A stretch of DNA of 64,000 nucleotides from Capitella teleta (Eukaryota > Annelida > Polychaeta > Capitellidae). Both the position numbers and the translations under genes were made by a program. The notes beneath the pieces are model-generated. The model made no database searches and was not told where the DNA came from. It saw nothing but the letters and a program-made list of their open reading frames with translations. Shown here one piece after another: positions 1 through 11,475 of this stretch; position 1 is the stretch's first letter; every line of letters starts with the position of its first letter. The DNA is taken from contig KB310879.1 in the NCBI GenBank assembly GCA_000328365.1, forward strand, positions 10,885-74,884. The letters are read 5' to 3'.

Positions 1-1079
1 TACCACAATGACCTTGACCTTGGTGCAACCTCAATTAAACTTATAATTACATAAGATGGCTATGCTAGCAATATACTCTGCAAATTTCAATGCCACAACC
101 CGCTTAACAACCAAGATATTTGCATTTAAAAAAGTCGTAATTACTATTATGCCAGATTACGCAAGAACGGTGCATCTGAGAGCAGTAACAGCGCCATGCA
201 TTGTTGTACATATTAACGCGCTGGATCGATTGATGTATGTTGCAAGACCCCAGCTTAATTAATGAGTGAGCTAGAAGCGGTCCAATTTGAGATTTTGAAA
301 AATCGCTGTGACCTTGACCTTTGACCTTTAACCTTCAAATTCGAATCAGACCCGCAGAATGACATGTACTATCAATGTGTGGAATTTGCTGAATTATACC
401 TCACGGAGCTCCGCGCAACGGCGCATAAAAAATCGTTCACAGACTTACAAAAAAAAAAAAAAAAAAACACGTAAAGTAACATAAGGAAAATTTTTAATTT
501 AAAATTTTCCTTAATAACATTCGCCATGTTTAGAACAACTTCCGCTTCTTTCAATCGACCAATCACAGGCAGAAAAATACCGTCTGATACTCTCTTTTAC
601 CCCCAAAACTGAGCGCGCTATGCATAGCGATTCGCGCCATAAAAAAAATAAAATAAAATAAAATAAAATAAAATAAATAAAAAAATAGAAATTAAAATTA
701 AAAAATAAAAATTAAAAAAAATTAGACTACTAGTCAATCCAGATCGCAGAATGGGAAGGAGGTAGTGACTGGTAAATTAGGTGACTGCAAAAGATATTAT
801 TTCACTGGAACTAAACTGAGTAATGAGGCTATAATACTACTTATAAATATTATTTACATCTATATTTGTTGGCTCATCAACAGTCACTCCTTGGATAGGC
901 AAGCTCATTCAGTTAGGGTACATACAGTATCCTCGATGGTTCTGAAAAAAATGATTTGAAAAGTCCCCTGCCCTTTGAATTATGTTAATGACAATGCTTA
1001 ATTATTATTATAGATTTAATCGATTAATTAATTTATGATAAATTTCTCTACTTTCCTGTATTTTTGATCATAAACTGTC
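1..1079. other. Gene-free AT-rich stretch with hexamer half-sites and A-rich tracts
   Basis: I see no gene here. Near 7-25 and 308-336 there are runs of TGACCTT hexamers (AGGTCA on the other strand). At 441-468 there is an A tract, and at 641-725 AAAAT-type simple repeats. The short open frames have no recognisable protein character. Confidence 0.5.
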
Positions 1080-2562
1080 ATATAAGTTATACACAAATGC
1101 TTCTGCGTATGCCGTGGGCGCTATTTTGACTCAAGATATTGATGATATTGAACGTCCAATTCACTATGTTTCGAAAACGTTGAATAATAGCCAGAAGAAA
1201 TGGTATGCTATCAAGAGAGAAGCATTCGTGGTCGTAAACGCGATTTGAAATCTGAGACCACATTAATTTACAGAGTTCTCACTTTACTGTGTATACTGAC
1301 CATAAACCCTTGAAATCTTTGTTTCTTTGCAAAGTCAAGAATACTCGGATCCTGCGCTGGAGCTGTCTATTGTCTGAATTCCATTTTCCAATCGAATACA
1401 GAGAAGGCAGCAACAACGTTCGAGCTGACATGCTTTCCCGTCTCCAGAAGAAAGTTCCAGACGATTCTGTTTCATCTGAATTTCTCCCTGTCATGATTCC
1501 ACAATATCCCCAGGAGTTACTCATATAGCAAGCCTTCAACAAGCTTTGCGTAACAGTTCTGTCGGACAGAAACAGAAGAGGGAGTTTCCAGAAGAATGGA
1601 CTGCAGCGGAAGAGAGTGATATTGAACATGGTGAGGCTGAGTATATCATCGATCATGAAGAATTGTTTAGTCTCATTTTGCCGTACATTGGTGCACTTCC
1701 TTATCCCAGATTGCTTGTTCCCACTTCTCTTCGTCAGATATTGCTTGAAGAGTCACACAAGGAATTAGGTCATAGAGGTCAATTTTCTATGTTACGTCAT
1801 TTACAGAGCTATGCTGTTTGGCCCAAGATGGCGACGGATGTGAAGCTGTACATTTTACAATGCGCCCATTGCCAGGGAAACAAGCGCAACCGTCGACCCA
1901 CGGTGCCAGTGGTGACTGATAGTCCAGCTAAGCCATTTCAGAGAATTGGAATTGATCTCACGGGTCCCTTTATTCCCTCTGCAAACGGGAATAAGTTTTT
2001 ATTGGTAACTGTCGATCATCTCACGGGGTGGTCTGAGGTTTATCCTATACCAGAGAAGCGTTTCGAAACTGTACGGAACAAATTATACCACGGGTTTTTC
2101 TCCAGATTTGGTTTTCCGGAAGTGATCATTATAAATCAAGCTGTTATCAAAAAACAAAACCAAAAAAAAAAAAAAAAAAAAAAAAACAAACAAACAGATC
2201 TACTTACTTCGTGTCCGTTATCGATACTTAATATCACGTTACCGAATGTTGTACAGGTTTCTGAGAGTGAGTTGTTACTCTCTGGTCCTTCTGACGTCCT
2301 CATTGAGATTCATTGTTTAGGGATTCCACCAAGAGCCTACCCTTCACCACATGGGAGTGCTGTCCTGCGGATGTCTCCAAACTGCACAGTATCTAGCGAG
2401 CGAAACGATTGGAAGTTTTCACTTGGTTCGCTTCGTGTTGTAAAGCACGTTATTAATGATGAATTTTTGTTACAAGGTGTTGACATAAATGCCTCTTTGC
2501 CTTCCATTGTTACTATGCCCTCGATTAAGCGGAATCATATTTCCAAGTTGACGCATCAATAA
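1080..2562 (+). mobile_element. Ty3/gypsy LTR retrotransposon fossil (RNase H-integrase part)
   Basis: This is a remnant of the pol region of a Ty3/gypsy-family element. In order it shows an RNase H-type segment (the DHKPL motif lies near 1297-1311), the integrase HHCC zinc-binding segment (HKELGH ... CAHC), the start of the integrase catalytic core (IGIDLTGPF), and a less conserved integrase C-terminal part. Gag, protease and most of reverse transcriptase are absent, and I recognised no LTR pair. The element is broken in a few places and carries an A-rich tract, so it looks like an old, inactive copy. Confidence 0.85.
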
Positions 2563-3737
2563 CCAGAGTTAGGTTGTCTATTGGATATTCCATGCTTACC
2601 AATCGTAGTTTTCAACAATGGGTGATTGGGCTAGTTTTTGGATTGTTGATTAATTATAATCTTATGTAATTTAGTGTACTGTCGTCACCAGATTAGGAGA
2701 TGTTGTTGTAGGATGCCTATATGGTTACTAAGTTAAGTATAAATGTTGAAGCTATGCACTTGTGTTGGAGAAAGTGTCACACACATTGCCATCTTCTGAA
2801 TGTATTATACCATGATACACCTTTTAGTGATCAAATACTTAATCGTTTTGGGAAGTTTCTACGCACTATACATTATTTATGTACTAAAATTTGTGACCTA
2901 AAATTTATGTACACGCACTTTTTTTTTTTATTATTCAACGATCAGTGGGAGTTCTTCTGTCCTGAGTTCTACTATTGTTCATTTCTGCACAAAGCTTGAT
3001 ATACCAAAGCACCGACTCCTTAATGATGATTTCGCTTTCCGTTCTAATTTTTCTATTGATGACGCCACCCAACAAATATATGGCTTATTAAGGGATCTTA
3101 TCCGTCTGCGAGATAGCAGCGGATTTATCAATAATAGGTGGACGAGTTCAATTCCCTCTTAAATTCATTATGCTGTGAATAAAGTTTTACACTAGAGCTG
3201 TTTATCACTTAATGCCATGTCGATTTGAATGCCTGTTTGTCTGAAATCTCGTTAATTACTTTAATGAGTACTCAACCGCACCTCCACATGACATTTAAAT
3301 TGCTTGAAACATGAAAAAACACCGCAATTAAGAATGATGAACCTGGAAATACACAAAACCCGTCAAGACGGGTGTGACAGCTAGCCTTCAATTGGGGAAA
3401 AAAGCTACCCTCTGGGTCAAAGCTGGTCGAGGTATGTCATTACATAGTTAACATGCTGCTATCTAACATATATCTTTTTTATGCTTTTTACGGTGAACGG
3501 TTTTGAGCCGAATGCTCCCAATTAAGTCCAGTTGAAGTCCGAAATCACAAGGTTTATTGTGATAGGGACTTATAGCAAATGAAGCGAATCATAACGTATT
3601 CTGAAGATATCACTACTTGCAGATTGCTGTCATACTCACACAATCACAATAACACACAACACGTGGCAACAATATCATAAATTAAATAAATTCAAGAAGA
3701 ATTTTCTTTTTAACAAATTTAGAAAGAAAGAAGTCTG
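2563..3737. other. No gene recognised
   Basis: This AT-rich stretch lies between the retrotransposon fossil and the 3' end of the minus-strand NSMCE3 gene. Part of 2563-3000 may be the 3' flank or a decayed LTR of the fossil, but I could not find a matching second LTR. Short open frames here look random. Confidence 0.4.
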
Positions 3738-3743
3738 TTTTAT
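3738..3743 (-). promoter_or_regulatory. Polyadenylation signal of the NSMCE3 gene
   Basis: AATAAA on the minus strand, about 25 bases past the stop codon at 3766-3768. Confidence 0.7.
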
Positions 3744-3765
3744 TATAACAATAAGCTTTAATTAA

Positions 3766-5887
3766 TCATGATTCATTTGGAGCATTTTCCGCATTCGCCT
3801 GTTCCCATTGGGATGTCCAATTGCTTGGGTCTTCCTCTCCGTAAATCTGAAAATCATGCAAATTATATGCAAATAATTATTAGCAAAGTGAATAAATTCT
3901 GCATATAAATCGTGAGGCCTTTTTTCATGATGATAGAATGCCATAATTTCTTTTACATAAGTTGATTATACAGAGTGAGTCTTTTAGTAGTCTTTGCTCT
4001 ATGTTAAAAACAAAACTCTAAAATTTGCTAAAATGTATAAATTATTCCAAAAAATGGATTGACTGTAATTCTATGCCCATTAATGCAAAGAAATCAGATA
4101 AAAAGGTCACTTTTGAATGAGGGAGGAACATTTAAATGTGAGTGGTAAGTGATCGAAAAAAGGGCAAAATCAGATGAGCCCCCGAACGAGCATTAAGGAA
4201 TGCAATCTCTTGTATGGTGTTTCAATACAAACTCTCTACTTTGTTTTGATTTTAGAAGACAAACATTAGTGCTACTGTCACAACAAGAGCACTCTCAAAC
4301 AAAACAATAGCAATTCAAGTAATCATCCATTGTTCTTTGGATTTCCAAATTTTCCACTCTGCTTTACATTCATTATACGCTTAAACTTGCGTCAGCTCAA
4401 TATGCAATTTGCTCAATGTGCATTTGTGAGACACCAATTAATTGACTCGCTTCATTGATTGATCGCTCATTAAGAACCCCCTCAAATACTTCAACAATGA
4501 AGATAATTTTTGTACGTACGTAAGCGAGTACATCGAGTTCACAGCTGAGGCAATTAGCGGCTACGTGTATATATATCCGAAGCCATGCAGGTTCTTCTAC
4601 TAGGCAGACTGTTGTACTAAGCATTATATAATTATGAGCCACAGAGCTGACGCCCTTTCGACGCGTTTACAAGGCACTGTTTGTGGAGTGAGTACACGTT
4701 CACTTGACCTGTACTGTGCATTGGTATTTGGCTAATATATAATACAGACCCTTGCTAATCTCACAAAGCACAATTATTGAACAATTGTTAAACAATGAAA
4801 ATAAAATTTATACAGTCAATGAATCTCTGTCATCCAAAATGGAATTTATAATAATTGAACACTGTTTGTTCAAATTTGAAGAAAGAAAGAATATAAGGAG
4901 AAAGAAGAAATAAGTCCGACCTTTGCAACAAAATCGAGCACTTTGAGCTTGGAGAGCTCCTTCCTTGCGCGGAGACCCCACTTGAACTCGTGCTGAACGG
5001 GCTCGGCCCCAACGACCCTCGAGTACTCAACGTACCCCTGACGAACGTAATCTTTTTTTAATTTATTCTCAACATCTCCAAAAACCTCATGATGAAACCT
5101 ACGTTTGAAATTAATTAACATAAATTATGCAAAGTAATCGAAACGTTATACTCAATGTCAATGCCAATTCGCCGTAAACAATCGTAGAGTTGATCTGGGG
5201 AAATATTCATATCACATTATTGTAATGGTCTGGGGAGTTCAAAGGTCACTCACTATCCGAGATGACATTGCCATTCATAAAGATGAAACTGAGGATGATC
5301 ATGAGGAGAGAGCACTCGGTCTTTCCTGCAGAGTAACTGAAATAAATGGACTAATTAATTTTCATGAGGCATGCTGATGAATATTCATCACCAATTGAGA
5401 TATGGATGATCCTGGAATTCACTCAGTAAAATATAAGACTTTGAGTTCAGTTCCAGTTCAATGAGTTCCATGCCAAACACCTAGAGGTCAATAAATTAAT
5501 TAAACTCTAAATTGATTAACTATGCAGTCACCAGAGATAGTCGCTCCTTTGCCATTTCAATAAAATGATCAAACCCTCTGCTCTTGTCTCCAAGAACTGT
5601 TTTATTGATATCTGAAACATGAATTAAAAAGGAATTCATTAAATTAAAAAGGTGTGATTTTTTTTTCCCTGACCGCTTCGTTTAATCGGCAGTTTCTTCT
5701 GTGACATGATGAGGAGATAACGCACAAGATCAACCACCTGTGCTATATTTTGTATAACTCTAACATTATTTGTTCATTTACTCACTATTTTGGAGATTTC
5801 CTCTGCACTAAGCTGACAGAGGACCTTTGATTGCTTTGAGACTGTTTGCTCTTCCTGCGAGAACATCAACTGCGTTTCATCCGCCAT
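3766..5887 (-). CDS. NSMCE3: NSMCE3/MAGE-family protein, SMC5/6 complex subunit, 8 exons
   Basis: Coding exons (minus): 5786-5887, 5674-5737, 5532-5611, 5423-5480, 5254-5325, 5152-5194, 4921-5098 and 3766-3846. All have GT-AG borders, matching phases, and together give 225 residues. The product is a MAGE homology domain almost from end to end: VVDLVRYLLIMSQKKLPIKR, then DINKTVLGD, the first winged helix, LLMIILSFIFMNGN, VFGDVENKLKKDYVRQGYVEY, and FVAK-IYGEEDPSNW at the C-terminus. By family knowledge NSE3 proteins bind NSE1/NSE4 in the SMC5/6 DNA-repair complex in the nucleus and stimulate NSE1's ubiquitin ligase. The start ATG (5885-5887) sits in a good context after GATATTCAAG. The mammalian orthologue is longer at the N-terminus and intronless, so eight exons probably reflects the ancestral gene. 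The last intron (1074 bp) holds a dispersed repeat. A different single-copy MAGE gene is possible but unlikely. Confidence 0.92.
3990..4316 (+). repeat. Dispersed repeat, copy 1 (inside the last NSMCE3 intron)
   Basis: This stretch aligns by eye with 60483-60892 in the same orientation. Shared blocks include AAACTCTAAAATTTGC, CAAAATCAGATGAGCCCC and CTTTGTTTTGATTTTAG. I see no coding potential or terminal inverted repeats, so it is probably a non-autonomous interspersed repeat. Confidence 0.75.
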
Positions 5888-7329
5888 CTTGAATATCTGC
5901 CAATTGAGAAGTAAAAATACCAAAGAATTAATGAGGTTTACAGGAGAACTGCACATCCTAGAGAGACATCTGATTGGCCAATTCGCTTACGTGAGTGTGT
6001 TCATTTACACAAATTCGATCACCCAAAATCAACACTTAGTTTGATATTATGCAACTAGAATCGATCATCAAACACATTTCTATTCTGAACAGCAATCTTC
6101 AACATTAAAATTGAGTTTTCTCCACATCCCAGCCTCAAAAATGAGGTAAAGATGGCTACTACAAAACGACATGTGAATAAATCGTATGAGACTGTAAATG
6201 AAGCCACATATTCGTTTAGTCTTAAAACTTTCACCACAACCCTTGGTTGAAAGTTTTACATAACTTTTACAATGATTAATAATAACAGAACCAGCCAGCC
6301 GATTAACCCTCTTCATCTGGCAGCCAGGCCAGGCCTTTCTACTCCTTATTTCGGATGTGCTCGATCGTGACCGCGGTTTACCTCATGGTTGCCAGGACAC
6401 GCATGGGCAATCTAGCAATGCACACAGCTGATTTCAGCAACCTAATTAACGGACCAATTGTCCATTAAAAGTATTGACAAGAATGGCAATATAATCGACA
6501 CACTTTATTACACAATGCAAATACAAAAAGATGAAAAAGAACAGTGTAATACATGTATAATAATAAAGAAATGTTATAATGTTATAGTAAAAAATACACC
6601 ATTTGAATATAATGAAAGGATACCAGCCGAAAATGCATATTATATTACTAATTATTGGCTATAGAGTAATGAAAGAAACCAGTCTTGTTTTTTTCTGGTA
6701 AAGTGAAATAAAGCATAAAACATAATAGCATCCCAAACATTAATATAGAAAAGAAATCAGAAAAGAAAATCCATAAGTAAATACAACATAAAACAAAATT
6801 GAAAGGATGAGAGAAACACAACTTTATATACAGCAAATCACAGAAGTAAATTCAAGCAATAAAACATAATAGCGCCTAGAATATTCATACAAAAAAACCC
6901 CCCTGGCAAAACTGCATTAAGGCAAATATCGTGGTTTTATGAAATATTCTCAAATTTTCAACGTTATTACGGCCACTCTGGGGTAATTTTACTGAGATCT
7001 TTACATTTTGGTATTGTGTTGTTTGTATTGCACAAACTTAATGACGCACTAAAACACAAAATTCGCAGGTCGAAGCGGAAAACTGCGCGTCTAACAGTGT
7101 GTCGCTTCCCGCTGTAGCACAGCGCCTCATGCGTGACCTCCAGGAATTGCATGTGCATAGCGCTTGTGATAGCCAATCAGCAATCCTGGTACTGTATACA
7201 TCTTTTGTAACAAGCATGATCATGTGATAGGTTTACATGCACAAGAACAATAACTATGGACAGTGACTGGTGAGTATCAATCCTGATCTGACGATGCTCT
7301 GCTGCACTTGGTTTTAACTCTAAAGTGCC
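5888..7329. other. No gene recognised
   Basis: The region upstream of the NSMCE3 start contains AT-rich DNA and short random open frames. The first few hundred bases presumably include the NSMCE3 promoter, but I cannot point to a core element. Confidence 0.4.
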
Positions 7330-7369
7330 TCGAAATGACACTTTCCATATTTCAATTTACACACAATTT

Positions 7370-7420
7370 TCCCGGGGGGCGGGGGCATGCCCCTGGACCC
7401 CCCTAGATAGGCTGCGCCGC
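7370..7420. repeat. GC-rich palindromic repeat motif
   Basis: GGGGGCATGCCCC-type palindrome followed by TGGACCCCCCTAGA, standing out from the AT-rich surroundings. It resembles ends of interspersed repeats seen in many invertebrate genomes; the family is not identified. Confidence 0.45.
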
Positions 7421-7531
7421 TTCGCGGCTTGCCAACTTCACCGCTGTTCACCCGCATTTAAACTCTCCGGGGCTGGCAGGTCTGGGAGTAGACGCAGAGA
7501 CGTTTCCCCAGAGGGGAAGACGTAGGTCCGA

Positions 7532-8085
7532 CAAGGAATGTCGCAGCGAAGGCACGCCTGAGTGTTCCGGGTGGCTAACAGGCTGAACCCAAGTTGATAT
7601 TTCTGTTCCCCACACTAAAATCTAAGGCTCGAGTAAATTTCGACCACACCTGAGGCGATTCGAACTAATTATCAACTAACATATCGATTTTTTTTTAATT
7701 CGGCTGCTTTCCGCCGCCATTGCTGCTGTTGTGATCGGTGTGCGCATGCGCGTGACCTGACCTCCTTCTCTTACATTTGCATATTAAGTCAGGTCACTGT
7801 AGTATGCAGACAGAATGCCCTGACCCAATTACATACACTGCTCAAAGGAGGTCAGGTCACACGCATGCGCACACCGATCAAAACATCAGCAATGGCGGCG
7901 CTCAGCAGAAAACATTTCTGAAAATCACTCTTTGGAGAATACTAGTCCGAATCGCTTCAGGGGAAGCCGAAACTTACTTGAGCCTAATATTTCTGTATGG
8001 GGAACTAAAATATATCTTGTGTTTTGGCCTGCTCGTCATCCGGACTTTCTGGTACGGCCTCTAAGTACTTCGCCGTTGAACAAGG
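7532..8085. repeat. Large imperfect palindrome, about 245-bp arms
   Basis: The left arm (7532-7775) is the inverted complement of the right arm (7843-8085), with a spacer of about 67 bp. The innermost 35 bp (GTGATCGGTGTGCGCATGCG followed by a GTGACCTGACCTCC block) match almost perfectly. Matching continues outward through GCCGCCATTGCTG, GGCGATTCGAACTA / GAAGCGATTCGGACTA and GTTCCCCACAC / GTTCCCCATAC. This is a foldback or MITE-like element, or an inverted duplication. The outer arms diverge more than the inner ones. Confidence 0.8.
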
Positions 8086-8160
8086 CACTTGAATCACCGA
8101 CTAGTCTGGGAGCAGTTCCTACAGACTACGCTACGGCTTGGTGGTGTAGCAAGCGGGTTA

Positions 8161-8846
8161 GCTGACATACTACAGCGAGACAGGGGTCTCATAGACCTCG
8201 CTCGATTTATCTGTGCTACAACTACAAGCGGGTCATCATCATCATCATGATTCACAAATCACAGGACAAATTTGGCGCTAAAACTAAAAATAAAAGATAA
8301 ACAATGTTGAATGTAAAATTGATAAATTCGTCGTGATCTACCACAACTTTCCGGCTATCCATCGAAATTAATCTATAATTATCGTAATATTCTATAAAAC
8401 AAACAATGTGATTGAGCTAGAAAACGTACAAAAACCTCTCAATTTTATCTCTTGAATTTCAGCTCGATTTGATTTCGCTTTCGCTTTTCACTTTTCGTCC
8501 TCCGCGGAGATCAAGTTTCGTTTTCAACTTTCGTTTTCGTCAACACGACAGCAATATTTTGCAATGCCACTTTGCATCATTCGTTTTCAACCATATTTCC
8601 CACATTTCTAGTTGATACTTGCGCAAATCGTGCGCATTGAATGAGTTGTTGTTGTTGGCGACTGGATTCAGGTAAAATTCTCTCTTATCGCCAGCAGTCA
8701 CAGTGACTTACACACTAACCAACACAGTCACTGAGTCAGTGTGAGTGTGACAGTCACTGACTGACCATAAAATAAATTTATGATAAATCATAGCACAGAT
8801 AAATCGGACGAGGTCTGAACCCTCGGTCTCGCTGTAGTATGTCAGC
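8161..8846. mobile_element. Non-autonomous TIR DNA element (TA target, about 56-bp TIRs)
   Basis: The left end (GCTGACATACTACAGCGAGA onward) is repeated in inverse at the right end, about 56 bp matching with few differences. TA lies on each side (8159-8160 and 8847-8848). The 686-bp interior has no transposase, so this is a MITE-type element of unknown superfamily. The TA target fits Tc1/mariner-like or pogo-like mobilisation (inference). Related ends lie at 44568-44625 and 24445-24465. Confidence 0.78.
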
Positions 8847-8848
8847 TA

Positions 8849-9420
8849 GATAAATCATAATTATTTGGAAGTAGCTTGGCATTGGTCTGATTCTAAGCAT
8901 GATCATAAATTAGCATGGCGCTTGGATTTTACAAATTTGATCATGTTCATCGTCGCTTCTTGACCAAAAGCGAAGTTAAACATGTGGGTTGTTTTTGTTC
9001 TGCCACAGTGATAATCGGCTGTGATTTTGCTGTCTGAAAACATCCGTTTGAACAAACGGTTGGTGGAATCAGCCGACAACGAGCAATTATTAACAACGAT
9101 CCAACCAGTAAAATAACTTCAGCGTTAGTAACTTGCAGGTTATATATGTAAATACATAAATAAAGCCTCAGAGTACAACGAGAAATTGAGCAGGAAACGG
9201 AGCTGCAGGGATTTTAATGAAAGAAAACAAAATCAAAGAAATTAATGAAAATCGGATCCAACTGGAAATGCAAAACCGGATTGGGGGGTACATAAAAACA
9301 GAGTCTCCGGATCAAAAACGGAGTGTTGGCATGTATGCTATTAGCATTCATTATCATAATAGTTATTCAGTGAGCCTGCAGTGCTGCTTAACAAGGCCGG
9401 ACTGTGTGTACTACTGCAAA
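8849..9420. other. No gene recognised
   Basis: Short AT-rich spacer between two TIR elements. I see no coding exon, tRNA or recognisable repeat end. Confidence 0.4.
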
Positions 9421-9422
9421 TA

Positions 9423-10542
9423 CTGTAGAACAGGAAACATTCGCGCTGCATGAAACGTTCGCTATATTCGCGGTCATGGTCGACCGCGAATATTAGGTGT
9501 GCGCGAAATGTCCGCCACGAAGGGCGGTCACATTAGCGATCCAGTGCGCGATCAATACTAGTATTACAACAAATTACATAACCACTAGCCCACCACCGAC
9601 ACAGCCTTGTGGGATATTGATGCCTTAACTTTTTTTTCCCCCAGCTATAGGCCACTGCTGTTCATAGGTGTACGCGAGTAAAGGGGGTAGGCCTACTAGT
9701 ACAGTATACTAGTACTATACATGCATGTCGTTTCCCTTAAAAACCTTGTATGTCCATTATTGTAATTTCTAGACCTACAATGTTTGCTGCCAAGTGCAAT
9801 AACGTGTGTAGTGAACTAGTAGCCTAATGTACTATCGCCATGCAATCACACCAGTTATAGAAGTCAATAAGTATAGCAATCATCAACCCAACATGCATGC
9901 TTTAATGAGTACTGTTTATTGATCAATCAATGATAAGTGTGGTTTCACTGAGTGCCCCCTTAATTCCCGCTTCCTCGCAGCCATGGATTAACACATTTGG
10001 TTTGTCTCTCAGTGCCTCCCATGCGCGAACAACCCATTGTCCGTGGAGGGGCTTGAGGGTGCTGAGTCGTAGATCGGGTTGGGTGCTTATACTAGTACCG
10101 TTGTCAAGCGCTGCTGCGACGTGGTCGGCGAACCGCAGAGTGTCCATAATAATTATTAGGCATTTAGCCGCAATCAGGCTCTCCTGCAGGAGCTGGAGGC
10201 TGCCTTATAAAAAGCAGCAGCCTTCGACATTGCGTTGTACTAGTACTCACTTGAACTGGTTCCAAATAAGGCCAAATGGGCGGGGTTTAGCGGCCGCTTC
10301 CTTGGAGATCGTGCTCTCTGCTAGGAATAGAGGCAGGGGAAAATACCAGCAGTGCGTGCGATGCGACCAGCGCGTCTCCTCGATCTTGTCAATGTCAATG
10401 ACCCTATGAACTAGTATACTAGTACGCTTGACCGCGAATAATTATGACCCTACGCTTGACCGCGAATATTGCATGCCGCGAAAAAGTGCCTGAGGCATGA
10501 AACCGCGAAAGTTTCAGTCCGCGAATGATTCCTGTTCTACAG
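9423..10542. mobile_element. TIR DNA element with a pogo-like transposase remnant
   Basis: The ends are CTGTAGAACAGGAAACATTC on the left and the inverse (GAATGATTCCTGTTCTACAG) on the right, flanked by TA (9421-9422 and 10543-10544). Both subterminal regions carry several ATTCGCGGTCA motifs in inverse orientation. The 1.1-kb interior encodes, on the minus strand at 9923-10147, a short frame ending LKPLHGQWVV...GCEEAGIKGAL, which resembles the C-terminal end of pogo/Jerky-type DDE transposases (family recall, not searched). The rest of a transposase is missing, so this looks like a deletion derivative. Confidence 0.7.
9923..10147 (-). pseudogene. Transposase C-terminal remnant, pogo-like
   Basis: Seventy-four codons are open on the minus strand inside the TIR element. 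The stretch KPLHGQWVVRAWEAL followed by EEAGIKGAL resembles the W...V...SF...GI pattern that closes pogo-family transposases. The DDE core is not present. A weakly protein-like minus-strand frame also runs through about 10220-10400 (IEETRWSHRTHCWYFPLPLF), whose origin I do not recognise. Confidence 0.45.
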
Positions 10543-10544
10543 TA

Positions 10545-11475
10545 TCTTGGTAAAATATGCCATTATGGATAATGGGAGTATGCACGATTAATAATTTAAC
10601 CTTGTGATAGAATAGGATATATACATGTAGATAATTACAGGATTAGTAATTGGGAATTGGGAATGGAATAATTATGGCAGATATAAATTAAATGATTAGT
10701 GGCACGTTTTCATTATCTTTTTTGTACAGCTGAGCTGTTCTATTCCGTGGAGGCACCTCTTCGTCCTTCATTTCCCATCGTCGAATCTGCCGGGCCCGAT
10801 GCTAAGCGCTTGCCTAATTATTTATGATGATAATTATTATATTACCTATTAACTTATTAAGTTACTTTAGAGGTAAGTTACTACTTAGTACTTACTGAGT
10901 CACTCAGTGAGTTACTGTTAATTAACATATACGATAACAGACTTGGAAGTTGTCTATTGTACCGAATGTAGTGATGCGTTCTTTCGTTCTCGACCACTTA
11001 TGAGATCACGAGTTATGAGATGCGTTGTCAGTGCGGTCCCTGTCAGTGCAGCTTAGAGTTGACCATATGAATACTGACTATTCTATAATAATTAGTAGTG
11101 ACCGAGCCCAGATTGAACAGGTGTGTATGCACTTAGACGCTTGCAGCTGACTTACAGATTTGTCCATTTGTCTACTGTGAAGTTTAATATATACATTATA
11201 CTGTCGAACATTCTGCATATTGTTTGGTGTGGGCCACGATCCTACGCCACGCAGCTGCTACAGAGTCAAATGCCTCAACTTATTCAAGTATTTGGAGGCT
11301 GAATATCATTCTTTTGGATTTGGTTGGCTGAAAAACACTCCTTCATGTCATGTTATTTGGGCATACTGAAAGCAACGGACCATTAATATAATCCTTCCAA
11401 CAGTTTTGTTTGAAGTCTCAAGAATCAGACGGTGACGTCAAGAGAGTCAATTACAGGAGTTAATTTATTTCCAGA
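10545..11475. other. Upstream region of RFT1, nothing recognised
   Basis: AT-rich intergenic DNA that must contain the RFT1 promoter. A TTTATTTCCAG immediately before the ATG at 11476 looks like a 3' splice site, so a 5' UTR intron is possible. Confidence 0.4.

Noticed and set aside
4870-4920. Read-through of NSMCE3 exon 7 to a stop at 4870
   Set aside because: Splicing at 4920/4921 to 3846 restores the conserved MAGE C-terminus in phase.
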